Counted from the first letter of the stretch, positions 1 through 9,701 are shown. The stretch is DNA of 64,000 nucleotides from CAG-791 sp002449595 (GCA_946539855.1 CAMNHV010000005.1:27142-91141), one strand, 5' to 3'. Numbers and translations are program-made. Notes: generated from the letters alone by a model not told the origin.

Positions 1-596
1 ATGACGCCGAGCAGTTCCTCCCTTGGCAGCTGCAGGATCTCTGAAGGGAGCAGGTCCTTCGCCGCGAGGATGTATTTCTCCGGGTGCGGCTTTTCCATCG
101 CCACTTTATCCGCAACTTTAACCTTACTTTCCTCGATGCTTCTCAGGCGCGCGAGATACTCCTTCCCGACGTCAAGGATGTCTTTCCTCCGGTCGGAAAG
201 AAGCCTGTCCCCCGACCGGCTGATCGCCCACGCCGCGTACGCGAACGCCTCCTGCACCGCATACTCCGCCGAGTAGCGCTGCAGTTCCATGAGGCTGTCC
301 CGAAACTTCCGGAGCTCCTCATCCTCCAGGATCATCTGCCGGGAGAGGTAGATGCCGGCCTGCTCCTTCATGCCCGCGCTGCGCGCGCGCTGCTCCTCCT
401 CGCGGTAGCTGGACAGCAGTGCCTTCCGGGCGCGCTCCGCCCGGTCGAGCTCCACGGCGGCATCGCCGTGCGTGCGCCCGATCACCTGCGCCGTCCCCTC
501 CCTGCGGAAGCGGATCGGCCCTGTGACGATTCCGTCTGAAATTCCGGTCGCGGAGAAGAATCGGTCTCTTCTGCCGCCGGCACTGTTCTCCATCAT
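1..596 (-). CDS. ptsI: PTS enzyme I (phosphoenolpyruvate-protein phosphotransferase), N-terminal part
   Basis: The gene is cut by the left window edge; about 198 residues are visible from an ATG ATG pair at 591-596. Enzyme I takes phosphate from PEP and passes it to HPr in the cytoplasm, starting the sugar phosphotransferase cascade. Near residue 18 the sequence GISDGIVTGP matches the start of the swivelling domain, followed by a long helical HPr-binding region (about 45-165), then DLLPSEILQL, which resembles the stretch just before the active-site His domain. That histidine lies outside the window. It follows polC on the same strand after 141 bases holding a tandem repeat. A GGAAAGGA lies about 15 bases upstream of the first ATG, a longer spacing than usual, so the start is uncertain. 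It is the only general PTS gene seen; an orphan PTS IIC lies at 58.4 kb. Confidence 0.85.
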   Translation of the reverse strand, partial: MMENSAGGRRDRFFSATGISDGIVTGPIRFRREGTAQVIGRTHGDAAVELDRAERARKALLSSYREEEQRARSAGMKEQAGIYLSRQMILEDEELRKFRDSLMELQRYSAEYAVQEAFAYAAWAISRSGDRLLSDRRKDILDVGKEYLARLRSIEESKVKVADKVAMEKPHPEKYILAAKDLLPSEILQLPREELLGV

Positions 597-627
597 AGCG
601 ATCCGGTGATGTCCTTTCCGCCCGGCC

Positions 628-725
628 GCGGTCCCGGGGCAAATACCGGGATGCCCGCGTGAGCATTTTTCTTAACGCGGTCCCGGGGCCAAAGCCGGGA
701 TGCCCGCTTGTGAGCTTTTTCTTAA
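628..725. repeat. Tandem direct repeat, 48 and 49 bp units
   Basis: Two adjacent near-identical units, 628-675 and 677-725, fill most of the spacer between polC and ptsI. Each starts gcggtcccgggg, contains ccgggatgcccgc and ends in a T-rich ctttttcttaa-like tail. Within each unit cccgg and ccggg can pair across a short loop; the T-rich tail follows the hairpin on the plus strand. On the minus strand, the direction of transcription, no T run follows, so it is not an obvious terminator for polC. Its role is unknown. Confidence 0.85.
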
Positions 726-737
726 TAAAGAGTGATA

Positions 738-3700
738 TCAGCCCCCGAAGAGGTCAAACAGGCTGATCTGGTTCGTCTCGGGCAGGTCGCCGAACAGCCC
801 GAGCTCATGCATCTTGTCGATGACGGTCTGCGAGACGCGCGTCCTGATCCGGAAGTCGTCCCTCGAGATGAACGGCCCGTCCTTCGCCGCCTCTTCCACG
901 GCGTCCGCGGCCTTTTCACCCATGTTGTCGATGCTCGTGAGAGACGGCATCAGCTTGCCGTCGATGATCTGGAACGAACGCGCCTTCGCGCGCATGATGT
1001 CGATCGGCATGAATTCGAAGCCTCTCGCGTACATCTCGCGCACGAGGTACATGTCGTCCAGCGTGTCCTTTTCCTTGTTTGACAGCGTGTCCTTGCGCCG
1101 CGTGTAGTCCTCGATCGTGTACAGGAGCGCCTCCTGTCCGCGGCACATGATCTCATAAGAGAACGCGGACGCGCGGATGCTGAAGTAGGCCGCGTAATAC
1201 GCGAGCGGGTGGTAGACCTTGAACCACGCGATGCGCAGCGCCATCATGACGTAGGCCGCGGCGTGCGCGCGCGGGAACATGTACTTGATCTTCAGGCAGG
1301 AGTCCACGTACCAGTCGGGCACGCCCGCCTCTTCCATGGCTTCCCGCATCTCCGGCTTCAGGCCTTTGCCCTTTCGGACGCTCTCCATGATCTTGAAAGA
1401 CATCGACTTCTCGACGCCCGCCATGATCAGGTACGTCATGATGTCGTCTCTCGTGCAGATCGCCGTGGAAAGCGTCGCCTTCCCGTCTTTTATGAGCTCC
1501 TGCGCGTTGCCGAGCCACACGTCCGTGCCGTGCGAGAGGCCCGAGATACGGATCAGCTCCGCGACCGTCGTCGGCCGCGTGTCGTCGAGCATGCCGATGA
1601 CGAACTTGGTGCCCATCTCCGGGACGCCGAGGACGCCGAGGTCGATCCCGCCGTTTTCTTCCGTCGTGATGCCGAGCGCCTCCGTGCTGCTGAACAGGCT
1701 CAGCACCTTGTCGTCGTGGATCGGGATCGTCATGGGGTCGACGCCCGTCAGGTCCTGCAGCATGCGGATCATCGTCGGGTCATCGTGTCCGAGGATATCG
1801 AGCTTTAACAGGTTGTGGTCGATCGAGTGGTAGTCGAAGTGCGTCGTCACGATGCCGCTCTCCGCGTCGTTCGCAGGGTTCTGCACCGGGGTGAACGTGT
1901 TGATGTCCTCGCCCATCGGCAGGACGACGATGCCGCCCGGGTGCTGGCCCGTGCTGCGGCGGATCCCCGTGCAGCCCTTGAGCAGCCGCTCGATCTCGCA
2001 GCGGCGCTTCTCGATGCCCTTGCGCTCGAAATAATTCTTTACATATCCGTAAGCCGTCTTCTCCGCGACGGTCGCGATCGTCCCCGCCTTGAACGTCTGC
2101 TCGTGACCGAAGATGACCTTCGTGTAGGCGTGCGCCTTGCTCTGGTACTCGCCGGAGAAGTTAAGGTCGATATCAGGCTCCTTGTCTCCCTTGAATCCGA
2201 GGAAGGTCTCGAACGGGATGTCGAAGCCGTCCTTTTTCAGCGGCTTGCCGCAGTGCGGGCAGAGCCGGTCCGGCATGTCGAAGCCGACGCCGCCGCGGTA
2301 TTTCAGTACTTCAGGCGAGTCAAAATCGCTGTAGAAACAGTTCGGGCAGTAGTAGTGCGGCGCGAGCGGATTGACCTCCGTGATGCCGGCCATCGTCGCG
2401 GCAAAGGAGGATCCGACCGACCCACGCGAGCCGACGAGGTAGCCGTCCTCGACGGACTTCCACACCAGCTTCTGCGCGATGATGTACATGACGGAATAGC
2501 CGTTTTTGATAATGGAATTCAGCTCGTGCTCGAGCCGGTCCGAGACGATCTGCGGCAGCGGATCGCCGTACATGCTGTGCGCCTTGTCGTAGCAGATCCT
2601 CCTAAGCGTCTCGTCGCTGTTCGGGATCACCGGCGGGCACTTGTCCGGCCGGACCGGGGAGATCACCTCGATCTGGTCCGCGATCTTATGCGTGTTCAGG
2701 ATGACGACTTCCTCCGCTTTCCTCTGCCCGAGGTAGGCGAACTCCTCCATCATCTCGTCCGTCGTCCGAAAGTACAGCGGCGCCGGCTCTTCTTCCGACA
2801 TGCCCATGCCGTCCTGGATGATCGTCCGGTAGATCTCGTCCTCGGGATCCATGAAGTGCACGTCGCCGGTCGCGACGACGGGCTTGCCCGCCGCCTCGCC
2901 GAGCTGGACGACGCGCCGGTTCAGGTTCAGGAGATCTTCCTCGGTGCGAATGTCGGGATACCGGTCGCGAAACTTTTCCGCAAGCAAAAACCGGTTGTTG
3001 TCGCGCGGCTGGATCTCAAGGTAATCGTAGAAATCAACAATTTTCGCGATCTGCTCGTCGCCCCTGCCCTCGAGGAGCGCCTCCATCAGCTCGCCCGAGA
3101 CGCAGGCGCTGCCGACGAGGATGCCCTCCCGGTGCTTCATGAGCAGGCTCTTCGGGATGCGCGGCCGCTTCGCGAAATACTTCAGGTGGGACTCGCTGAT
3201 CATCGTGTACAGGTTGACCCGGCCCGTCTCGTTCTTCGCGAGGAGCACGCAGTGGTTCGTGTGAAGGTGCTTGATGATCTCCGGCGTGCTCGCGCCGAAG
3301 TCCTCCAGTCCGCCGAGCGTCTCCACGCCCCTGTCGAGGATGCGCTCCAGTTCCTTCCGGAAGATCCCCGCCGTCGCCTCCGCGTCATCCACAGCGCGGT
3401 GATGGTGCTCCAGGCTCACGCCGAGGAGCTTCGCGACCGCGTCCAGCGTGTATCTCGCGTGCCCCGGAAGGAGCACTCTCGCAAGTCCCGCCGTGTCCAG
3501 GGACGTCGGCGCAAAGGGAAGTCCCTGCCGCCTCGCGTTCTCCCGCACGAAACCGACGTCGAACCCGACGTTGTGGCCGACGACCATCGCGCCCTTGCAG
3601 AACTCGAGAAACCGCGGCAGGATCTGTTCGATCGACTCCGCGCCGCTCACCATGGAATCGGTGATCCCGGTCAGCTGCGTGATGCGGTAAGGGATCGGCT

Positions 3701-5381
3701 CCCCGGGGTTCACAAACTCCGAGAACCGGTCCGTGATCTCGCCGTTCTCGATCTTCACGGCGCCGATCTCTATGATCTTATTCTTGGTCGGAGAAAAGCC
3801 TGTCGTCTCCAGGTCGAATACGACGTAGTCAGCGCGCAGCGAAGACTCCTTCGTCTCCTTCTCTCCGATGACGACGCACTGGTCGATATCGTCGACGAGA
3901 TAGCACTCGACGCCGTAGATGACCTTGAAAAAGTCTTTCTTATCGATCTTCTCGAGTCCCCTGCTCTCGCGGTCCTTGTTGGCCGCCGACAGGAGGTCGT
4001 CCCTCGCGTGGTTCGCGTCCGGGAAGGCCTGCACGTTTCCGTGGTCCGTGATCGCGATCGCCGGCATGCCCCAGCGGTACGCCCGCTTCACCAGGTCCTT
4101 GCACTCGCTGACGCCGTCCATGTCGCTCATCTTCGTGTGGCAGTGCAGCTCGATGCGCTTCATCTCGTAGTGGTCCTCGCGCATCGTGCGGAACGACGGG
4201 ATCTTCATGATGCCCGTGATATGCCCCATGACGAGCTCGTGGTCAAACGCGTCCAGCGTCGGGACGCCCTTGATCCGCAGGAAGGTGCCGGTCTTCACGG
4301 CCGACAGGAACTCGTCCGCGTCGTCCGTCGAGACGAACACCTTGCAGTAGATGGAGTCCGTGTCGTCTGTCACCGAGAACTTGATAATTGTCTTATTATT
4401 CCGGATGTCCCTGCGCTCGCTGTCCATGACCGAGCCGCGGATGACCGTCTCGCCGATCTCGCCCACGATGTCCGCGATCTGCACCGAGGTCCCGTCGACC
4501 TCCCTGCCGTAGATCACGTCCGGATTGTCGGAGCGCTTCAGGGGAATGCTTCCCCTGCCTCTGCCCTGCGCCTTGCCGGCGCCCTTTCCGCCGGAATCTT
4601 TTCCCGCCTCTGCCGCGGGAGCTTCTGCAGGCGCCGCTGCCTGGGGAGCATTCTCCGCTTGTGTAGAAAAGCTTTGCCCCGCCGATCCCGCATCGTCCCA
4701 GGGCAGGTCGACCGGCGCTCCGGCGGCAGGATATCCCCCGCCCACCTGCGGGTCCGGGACATAGTCCGGCACGTAATCCGGCGTATCGTCCGGCGCATAA
4801 TCCGGCGCATCGTCCTCCGCGGGCATGGGCACCGGCATCGGCGCGTCCTCGCGCATGCGCCGGATGTGCTTTGTCTTCTCTTCCGTGTAGTCCACGGAAA
4901 ACTCCACCGGCACGCCGCAGCGCTCTTCGAAGATGCTGGTCAGCCCTTTGAGAAGCCGCTCCTCGCCGTCCCGCGCGAAGCAGTTGTCATGGAGCGTCAG
5001 GACGACGTGCCCGCCGTCCGGATAGCTGATCTTCGCCTCCCGGAACACGCGTCCCAGGACCGGCGAAAAACCGTTGATCTCATACGCGATGGAATCGCGG
5101 TAGGCGTCCATCAGGTGGCGCGGCGTGTACTGCGAAGAGAGCTCGTACCGCTCCGTGATGAGGACCTTCCGGCCCGTGTCCTTCAGGACCTGGCGCGCGA
5201 TCTCCCGCTGCATCTCATCGGCGTAGCGCCGGTGGATCAGATGGCGTGAAGAAAGACGGATCCGGAGCGCTGTCCGCATCCGGTCCGTCGTCAGTTTTTC
5301 CACCTGCGTCTCCGCAAACAGTTCCGACAGCTGCCGGTTCACCCGCAGTGTCGGAAACACGTCAAAGAAAGCTTTTCCCAT
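738..5381 (-). CDS. polC: DNA polymerase III alpha subunit, Gram-positive PolC type
   Basis: Main replicative polymerase of low-GC Gram-positives, 1547 residues, slightly longer than the usual ~1440. Order of domains: N-terminal region (1-170), a low-complexity Pro/Ala/Gly linker (about 178-280) with repeated PDY/PD motifs, an OB fold (about 290-400), a PHP domain starting ELHCHTKMSDMDG near 410, an embedded DEDDh proofreading exonuclease (FDLETTG near 522-528; GHNVGFD), and the polymerase core. The core shows a four-cysteine zinc site (CPNC and CPHC, about 1010-1040) and the catalytic PDIDLNF near 1067. The PHP and exonuclease signatures are intact. The start ATG lies three bases after the ispG stop (TAA GAG ATG), so translation is probably coupled. 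It is the last gene of the pyrH-to-polC operon. The long linker accounts for the extra length. Confidence 0.97.
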   Translation of the reverse strand: MGKAFFDVFPTLRVNRQLSELFAETQVEKLTTDRMRTALRIRLSSRHLIHRRYADEMQREIARQVLKDTGRKVLITERYELSSQYTPRHLMDAYRDSIAYEINGFSPVLGRVFREAKISYPDGGHVVLTLHDNCFARDGEERLLKGLTSIFEERCGVPVEFSVDYTEEKTKHIRRMREDAPMPVPMPAEDDAPDYAPDDTPDYVPDYVPDPQVGGGYPAAGAPVDLPWDDAGSAGQSFSTQAENAPQAAAPAEAPAAEAGKDSGGKGAGKAQGRGRGSIPLKRSDNPDVIYGREVDGTSVQIADIVGEIGETVIRGSVMDSERRDIRNNKTIIKFSVTDDTDSIYCKVFVSTDDADEFLSAVKTGTFLRIKGVPTLDAFDHELVMGHITGIMKIPSFRTMREDHYEMKRIELHCHTKMSDMDGVSECKDLVKRAYRWGMPAIAITDHGNVQAFPDANHARDDLLSAANKDRESRGLEKIDKKDFFKVIYGVECYLVDDIDQCVVIGEKETKESSLRADYVVFDLETTGFSPTKNKIIEIGAVKIENGEITDRFSEFVNPGEPIPYRITQLTGITDSMVSGAESIEQILPRFLEFCKGAMVVGHNVGFDVGFVRENARRQGLPFAPTSLDTAGLARVLLPGHARYTLDAVAKLLGVSLEHHHRAVDDAEATAGIFRKELERILDRGVETLGGLEDFGASTPEIIKHLHTNHCVLLAKNETGRVNLYTMISESHLKYFAKRPRIPKSLLMKHREGILVGSACVSGELMEALLEGRGDEQIAKIVDFYDYLEIQPRDNNRFLLAEKFRDRYPDIRTEEDLLNLNRRVVQLGEAAGKPVVATGDVHFMDPEDEIYRTIIQDGMGMSEEEPAPLYFRTTDEMMEEFAYLGQRKAEEVVILNTHKIADQIEVISPVRPDKCPPVIPNSDETLRRICYDKAHSMYGDPLPQIVSDRLEHELNSIIKNGYSVMYIIAQKLVWKSVEDGYLVGSRGSVGSSFAATMAGITEVNPLAPHYYCPNCFYSDFDSPEVLKYRGGVGFDMPDRLCPHCGKPLKKDGFDIPFETFLGFKGDKEPDIDLNFSGEYQSKAHAYTKVIFGHEQTFKAGTIATVAEKTAYGYVKNYFERKGIEKRRCEIERLLKGCTGIRRSTGQHPGGIVVLPMGEDINTFTPVQNPANDAESGIVTTHFDYHSIDHNLLKLDILGHDDPTMIRMLQDLTGVDPMTIPIHDDKVLSLFSSTEALGITTEENGGIDLGVLGVPEMGTKFVIGMLDDTRPTTVAELIRISGLSHGTDVWLGNAQELIKDGKATLSTAICTRDDIMTYLIMAGVEKSMSFKIMESVRKGKGLKPEMREAMEEAGVPDWYVDSCLKIKYMFPRAHAAAYVMMALRIAWFKVYHPLAYYAAYFSIRASAFSYEIMCRGQEALLYTIEDYTRRKDTLSNKEKDTLDDMYLVREMYARGFEFMPIDIMRAKARSFQIIDGKLMPSLTSIDNMGEKAADAVEEAAKDGPFISRDDFRIRTRVSQTVIDKMHELGLFGDLPETNQISLFDLFGG

Positions 5382-5384
5382 CTC

Positions 5385-6443
5385 TTATTTCCAGTGATCC
5401 AGTTCGTCCTTCAGCGCATTAAGAAGTTCGTCCTCGGGAAGCTTGCGGACGATCTCGCCCTTCTTGATCAGGATCCCTTCGCCCCGGCCGCCCGCGATGC
5501 CGATGTCGGCCTCTTTCGCTTCGCCGGGCCCGTTGACCGCGCAGCCCATGACCGCGACCTTGATCCGCAGATCCGGATAGGACTGCACCAGGGTCTCCAC
5601 CTGGGAAGCGAGGCCGATGAGGTCGATCTTCGTCCGTCCGCAGGTCGGGCACGAAACCACTTCGATGCCGCTCCTGCGCATGCCGAGATCCTGGAGGATC
5701 ATCTTCGCCGCCTTGATCTCCTCGACCGGGTCCCCGGTGAGCGAGACACGGATCGTGTCGCCGATCCCCTCGTTTAAGATGACGCCGAGGCCGACCGCGG
5801 ACTTGATGCTGCCCGAGTAGACCGTCCCGGCCTCCGTGATGCCGACGTGCAGCGGATAGGGCGTCCTGCCGGCGATCAGCTTATGCGCCACGATCGTCAT
5901 CGGCACGTCCGTCGACTTGATGCTGATCACGATGTTGTCGTAGCCGCAGTCCTCGATCATGCGGACCTTGTCCAGGGCGCTCTCCACGAGTCCCTCGGGC
6001 GTGACGCCGCCGTATTTCTCGACGAGCTCGCGCTCTAAGGAGCCGCTGTTGACGCCGACGCGGATCGGGATCTCCCGCTCCTTCGCGCAGTCGACGACGG
6101 CGCGGATCCGGTCCCTGCCGCCGATGTTGCCGGGGTTGATGCGGATCTTGTCCGCCCCGTTCTCCATCGCACGGATCGCCATCTTGTAGTCAAAGTGGAT
6201 GTCCGCGACGAGCGGAATGTGGATCTGCTTCTTGATCTTCGCGATCGCGGAAGCCGCCTCCTCGTCCGGGACCGTGCAGCGCACGATCTCGCACCCGGCC
6301 TCCTCCAGCCGGAGGATCTGGGCTACCGTCGCCTCCACGTCCTGCGTCGCGGTGTTGGTCATCGACTGGATCGCGACCGGGTTGCCGCCGCCGATCGTGA
6401 CGCTGCCGATTCGGATTTGTTTCGTCTCGTCTCTATACGTCAT
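5385..6443 (-). CDS. ispG: 4-hydroxy-3-methylbut-2-en-1-yl diphosphate synthase (GcpE/IspG)
   Basis: Iron-sulfur enzyme of the MEP isoprenoid pathway that converts methylerythritol cyclodiphosphate to HMBPP. At 352 residues it is the standard short bacterial form. The N-terminal TIM barrel begins near IGGGNPVAIQSMTNT; DIHFDYKMA and RINPGNIGG are typical substrate-binding segments. The C-terminal domain supplies the 4Fe-4S ligands: SCPTCGR near 265 and GCAVNGPGEA near 300. It follows rseP by 12 bases and runs into polC with a three-base gap. dxr is two genes upstream and ispF sits at 24.6 kb, so three MEP enzymes are in this window. Confidence 0.97.
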   Translation of the reverse strand: MTYRDETKQIRIGSVTIGGGNPVAIQSMTNTATQDVEATVAQILRLEEAGCEIVRCTVPDEEAASAIAKIKKQIHIPLVADIHFDYKMAIRAMENGADKIRINPGNIGGRDRIRAVVDCAKEREIPIRVGVNSGSLERELVEKYGGVTPEGLVESALDKVRMIEDCGYDNIVISIKSTDVPMTIVAHKLIAGRTPYPLHVGITEAGTVYSGSIKSAVGLGVILNEGIGDTIRVSLTGDPVEEIKAAKMILQDLGMRRSGIEVVSCPTCGRTKIDLIGLASQVETLVQSYPDLRIKVAVMGCAVNGPGEAKEADIGIAGGRGEGILIKKGEIVRKLPEDELLNALKDELDHWK

Positions 6444-6455
6444 AATGATTTCCTT

Positions 6456-7514
6456 TTATCTGAAAAACCGTGAGATATCGTTAAACAGCACGAACACCAT
6501 GAGCACCGCGAGCGCCATCGCGCCGGCCAGGTGCACATAGCCTTCCTTCTCGGGGGGAACCGGCTTGCCGCGCACCGCCTCGATCAGGAGGAACACCAGC
6601 CGTCCGCCGTCGAGCGCCGGCAGCGGGAGCAGGTTCATCACGCCGAGGTTGATGGAGAGCAGCGTCGCGAGGTTCAGGAACGTCAGGAGCACGGCACTCA
6701 GGCCATACGGGCTGACTTCCTCGTACGTGTCGTCGACGATCTTGACGACGCCCACGGGTCCCGACAGGTCGTCCCTGCTGAAGTGCCCCGTGAAGATGGA
6801 GCCGATCGACTTCCAGGTCGCCCGGAACCAGTATTCCGCCTCGTAGAACGTGTACGGGAAGACCTGCAGCGCGCCGAGCTTCACGTACTCTCCGCTGCCG
6901 AGGAACCCGATGTAGTATCGGTCCGCGTCCTCATAATACTTCGGCGTCAGCGTCGTCTCCATCCGTTCGCCGTTCCTCTCGTAGACGATGTGGAGCGGAT
7001 CCCCGTAATTCATCAGGGACACGAGGCTGATCTCTCTGTAGATGTGGATCCTCTCTCCGCCAATCGACTTGATCACGTCGCCCGGCAGGATCCCCGCCTC
7101 TTCCGCGGCCGAGTCCTCCATGACCTGCTGGATCACCGGCAGGTCCGTCCCGTCGAACGAGACGATCAGGAACGCGAACAGAAGCCCGAGAAGGAAATTG
7201 GCCACCGGACCCGCGAGCACCGTCGCGATGCGCGCGAAGACGCCCGCGTTCGGGAACGAGTGCTCGTCCATGGAGGCGGTATCGCCGGTCTCCAGGCCAT
7301 TCAGTCCGTCGAAGATGCACGCGCCGCCGATCGGAAGCGCCTTCAGGCAGAAGTCCGTCTCGCCGACCTTTTTGCTCACCAGCGTCGGCCCCATGCCGAT
7401 ATCAAACTCCACGACGCGGATGCCGTGCCTGCGCGCGACCGCGTAGTGTCCGAATTCGTGCGCGATCACGATCACGCCGAACATGATCAGGAAAATTAAG
7501 ATACTCACCAGCAT
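6456..7514 (-). CDS. rseP: Site-2 intramembrane zinc metalloprotease RseP
   Basis: Membrane protease that cuts substrates such as anti-sigma factors and signal-peptide remnants within the bilayer. Of 352 residues, the first membrane helix carries the zinc motif HEFGH (19-23); a PDZ domain lies roughly at 115-190 (EAGILPGDVIKSIGG); the third ligand region LPLPALDGGRL lies near 298-308, then a last hydrophobic helix. All catalytic residues of the family (His, Glu, His, Asp) are present. Its place between dxr and ispG is the common order in Clostridia. No anti-sigma substrate is encoded in this window. Confidence 0.95.
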   Translation of the reverse strand: MLVSILIFLIMFGVIVIAHEFGHYAVARRHGIRVVEFDIGMGPTLVSKKVGETDFCLKALPIGGACIFDGLNGLETGDTASMDEHSFPNAGVFARIATVLAGPVANFLLGLLFAFLIVSFDGTDLPVIQQVMEDSAAEEAGILPGDVIKSIGGERIHIYREISLVSLMNYGDPLHIVYERNGERMETTLTPKYYEDADRYYIGFLGSGEYVKLGALQVFPYTFYEAEYWFRATWKSIGSIFTGHFSRDDLSGPVGVVKIVDDTYEEVSPYGLSAVLLTFLNLATLLSINLGVMNLLPLPALDGGRLVFLLIEAVRGKPVPPEKEGYVHLAGAMALAVLMVFVLFNDISRFFR

Positions 7515-7611
7515 TTTTTACTCTCGCAACATCCCTGCCCGGAGCCGCGATCCCGGGCCGCTGTCTCACTGCCGAAAATGTCTGGGCAGATCCAAAAATG
7601 TCTAAACCAAT

Positions 7612-8760
7612 TCAGCCGATCATAGCCCGAACCGTCTGCCTCGCCCAGGCCTCCGTCTCCAGGATCTCGCGCAGGTCCGGATCCGAGATCAGGCTGTGCC
7701 TGTCCATCGCCTCCGAGATCAGCTCGTAGAGCCGCGGGATCCCGATCCGGTCCTTCATGAAGGCTGCGACCGCCTCTTCGTTCGCCGCGTTGAAGACCGT
7801 CGGCATGCTGCCGCCCGCGTGTGCCGCGCGGTAGGCGAGCGGAAGTCCGAGGAATGTGTCCGTATCCGGCTTCTCAAACTGCAGGCTCCCTAACGCGAAA
7901 AGGTCCAGCGGCTTGATATCCAGCGGTCTCCTGTCCGGCCAGAAGAACGCGTACTGGATCGGCAGCCGCATATCCGGCGACGCGAGATGCGCCATGACGG
8001 AACCGTCTTCAAATTCCACCATGGAGTGGATGATGCTCTGCGGCTGCACGACGACGCAGATGTCGTCCACGCTGACGTCGAAGAGCCATCTCGCCTCCAT
8101 GACCTCCAGCCCTTTGTTGACCAAGGTCGCGGAGTCGATCGTCACCTTGCTGCCCATGTCCCAGTTCGGGTTCTTCAGCGCGTCCGAGACGTGCATCCGG
8201 GCGATCTCTTCCTTCGTCTTTCCGCGGAACGTCCCGCCGGAGCAGGTCAGGAGGATCCTGCGGACTCTCTCCCTGCTCTCCCCGTTCATACACTGGAAGA
8301 TCGCGCTGTGCTCCGAGTCGACCGGAAGGAGCTTCACGCCCGCTTCTTTCACGGCAGGCATGATGAGGTGGCCGGCGGTCACCAGCGTCTCCTTGTTCGC
8401 GAGGGCGATGTCCTTGCCCGCGTGGATCGCCGCCAGCGTCGGCCGGATGCCGATCATGCCGACCACGCTGTTTAAGACCATGTCCGCCTCCGGAAGCTGC
8501 ACTTCCTCGAGGAGGCCGTCCATGCCGCCCCGGACCTTCACGTTCGTGTCCGCGACCCTGGCCTTCAGGTCCGCGGCCGCGCGCTCGTCGAACAGGCAGG
8601 CCATCTTCGGATGGTACCGGCGGATCTGTTCTTCCATCAAAGAAACATTGCTGCCGGCAGCCAGAGCGGTCACCGACAGCGCATAGCCGTTCCTGTCCAC
8701 GATGTCCAGCGCCTGCGTCCCGATGGATCCGGTGCTGCCGAGTATGACAAGATTCTTCAT
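7612..8760 (-). CDS. dxr: 1-deoxy-D-xylulose 5-phosphate reductoisomerase
   Basis: NADPH-dependent enzyme that makes methylerythritol phosphate, the first committed MEP-pathway step. The product is 382 residues, close to the family norm. The N-terminal nucleotide fold begins LVILGSTGSIGTQAL; catalytic-loop and metal-site motifs include VDSEHSAIFQCM and TIDSATLVNKGLEVMEA. The chosen ATG at 8760 has AAGGAT just upstream; an extension to 8814 would add 18 residues before the Rossmann fold and is unlikely. Spacers of 77 and 97 bases separate it from cdsA and rseP. Confidence 0.96.
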   Translation of the reverse strand: MKNLVILGSTGSIGTQALDIVDRNGYALSVTALAAGSNVSLMEEQIRRYHPKMACLFDERAAADLKARVADTNVKVRGGMDGLLEEVQLPEADMVLNSVVGMIGIRPTLAAIHAGKDIALANKETLVTAGHLIMPAVKEAGVKLLPVDSEHSAIFQCMNGESRERVRRILLTCSGGTFRGKTKEEIARMHVSDALKNPNWDMGSKVTIDSATLVNKGLEVMEARWLFDVSVDDICVVVQPQSIIHSMVEFEDGSVMAHLASPDMRLPIQYAFFWPDRRPLDIKPLDLFALGSLQFEKPDTDTFLGLPLAYRAAHAGGSMPTVFNAANEEAVAAFMKDRIGIPRLYELISEAMDRHSLISDPDLREILETEAWARQTVRAMIG

Positions 8761-8837
8761 ATCCTTTTTTCTCCGTGAGGGCGCCCCGCAGCAGATATAA
8801 GGCAGGCGCCGCAATAATGATTTCTCTTAAGACGGCG

Positions 8838-9680
8838 CTACTTCAGCACCACCGTCGCGAGGAAATAGATGACCGGCGCCATGTAGATCGCGCTGTCGAA
8901 CCGGTCCATCATCCCACCGTGCCCGGGGATGAGATTGCCGTAGTCCTTGATTCCGTAGTCCCTCTTGATCGCCGACGCGGCAAGGTCTCCGATCTGGCTG
9001 ATGAGTCCGCCGATGAGGCCGATCACCGCAAACCCGACGCGCACACCGAGCTGATGGTCGGGATAGATCTTTTCCATCGCGATCGCAGTGAGGAAGCAGA
9101 AAAGCGCTGATCCGAGGATGCCGCCGACGGCCCCCTCGATCGTCTTCTTCGGGCTTAAGACCGGCGCCATCTTGTGCCTGCCGAGCAGGCGGCCGGTGAA
9201 GTAGGCGCAGGTGTCGCAGATCCAGGAACAGAAAAAGATGAGCGCGTACGCGAACATCCCGTAAGGGAGGAGCCGCGCGCGGTAGATGAAGCTCATGAGC
9301 ACGGGCGCGTACAGGAAGCAGAAGACCGCCGCCGTGATCTGTCCCGCGTGGAACCGCGGAAACCTGAGGACGTAGAACGCCATCATGACGATGAAACAGG
9401 CGACGACCGCAAAGAGCGCGATCTGCGCGTGCGGGACGCCGCCGAAGAAATGATCGGAGAGCACGAGGGCGACGTAGTAGGCGACAGTGAAAACGAGGCC
9501 GGTCACCTGAAGTGCTCCCGGCGCCCCGCCCTCACTTGCAAGGCCCATGGCCTTCGTCAGTTCCAGATACGCCGCACAGGCGCAGATCATGAGCAGCATG
9601 CCCAGTGCCGGCCCGCCGAGCAGTCCGAACACCACCGTAAGAACGCCGATCACTGTTCCGCTGATGACTCTGGTCTTCAC
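8838..9680 (-). CDS. cdsA: Phosphatidate cytidylyltransferase
   Basis: Integral membrane enzyme that makes CDP-diacylglycerol from phosphatidate and CTP, the branch point to phosphatidylglycerol and other phospholipids. The 280 residues contain several hydrophobic helices and, near the C terminus, the family signature seen here as KRDYGIKDYG followed by PGHGGMMDRFDS. The start is GTG at 9680, supported by GGAGAAAAGGT directly upstream. It is the fourth gene of the pyrH operon and follows uppS after a spacer with a perfect hairpin. Confidence 0.95.
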   Translation of the reverse strand: MKTRVISGTVIGVLTVVFGLLGGPALGMLLMICACAAYLELTKAMGLASEGGAPGALQVTGLVFTVAYYVALVLSDHFFGGVPHAQIALFAVVACFIVMMAFYVLRFPRFHAGQITAAVFCFLYAPVLMSFIYRARLLPYGMFAYALIFFCSWICDTCAYFTGRLLGRHKMAPVLSPKKTIEGAVGGILGSALFCFLTAIAMEKIYPDHQLGVRVGFAVIGLIGGLISQIGDLAASAIKRDYGIKDYGNLIPGHGGMMDRFDSAIYMAPVIYFLATVVLK

Positions 9681-9701
9681 ACCTTTTCTCCGATTTCGCG
9701 C

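Noticed and set aside
628..725. Terminator for polC
   Set aside because: Hairpins are possible, but on the polC strand no T run follows; the T-rich tails face the other way, so it is listed as a repeat only.
1815..5249. A 1144-residue open frame on the plus strand opposite polC
   Set aside because: It is the mirror frame of polC: Arg/Val/Asp-rich without any family motif, and polC is complete with all catalytic motifs on the other strand.
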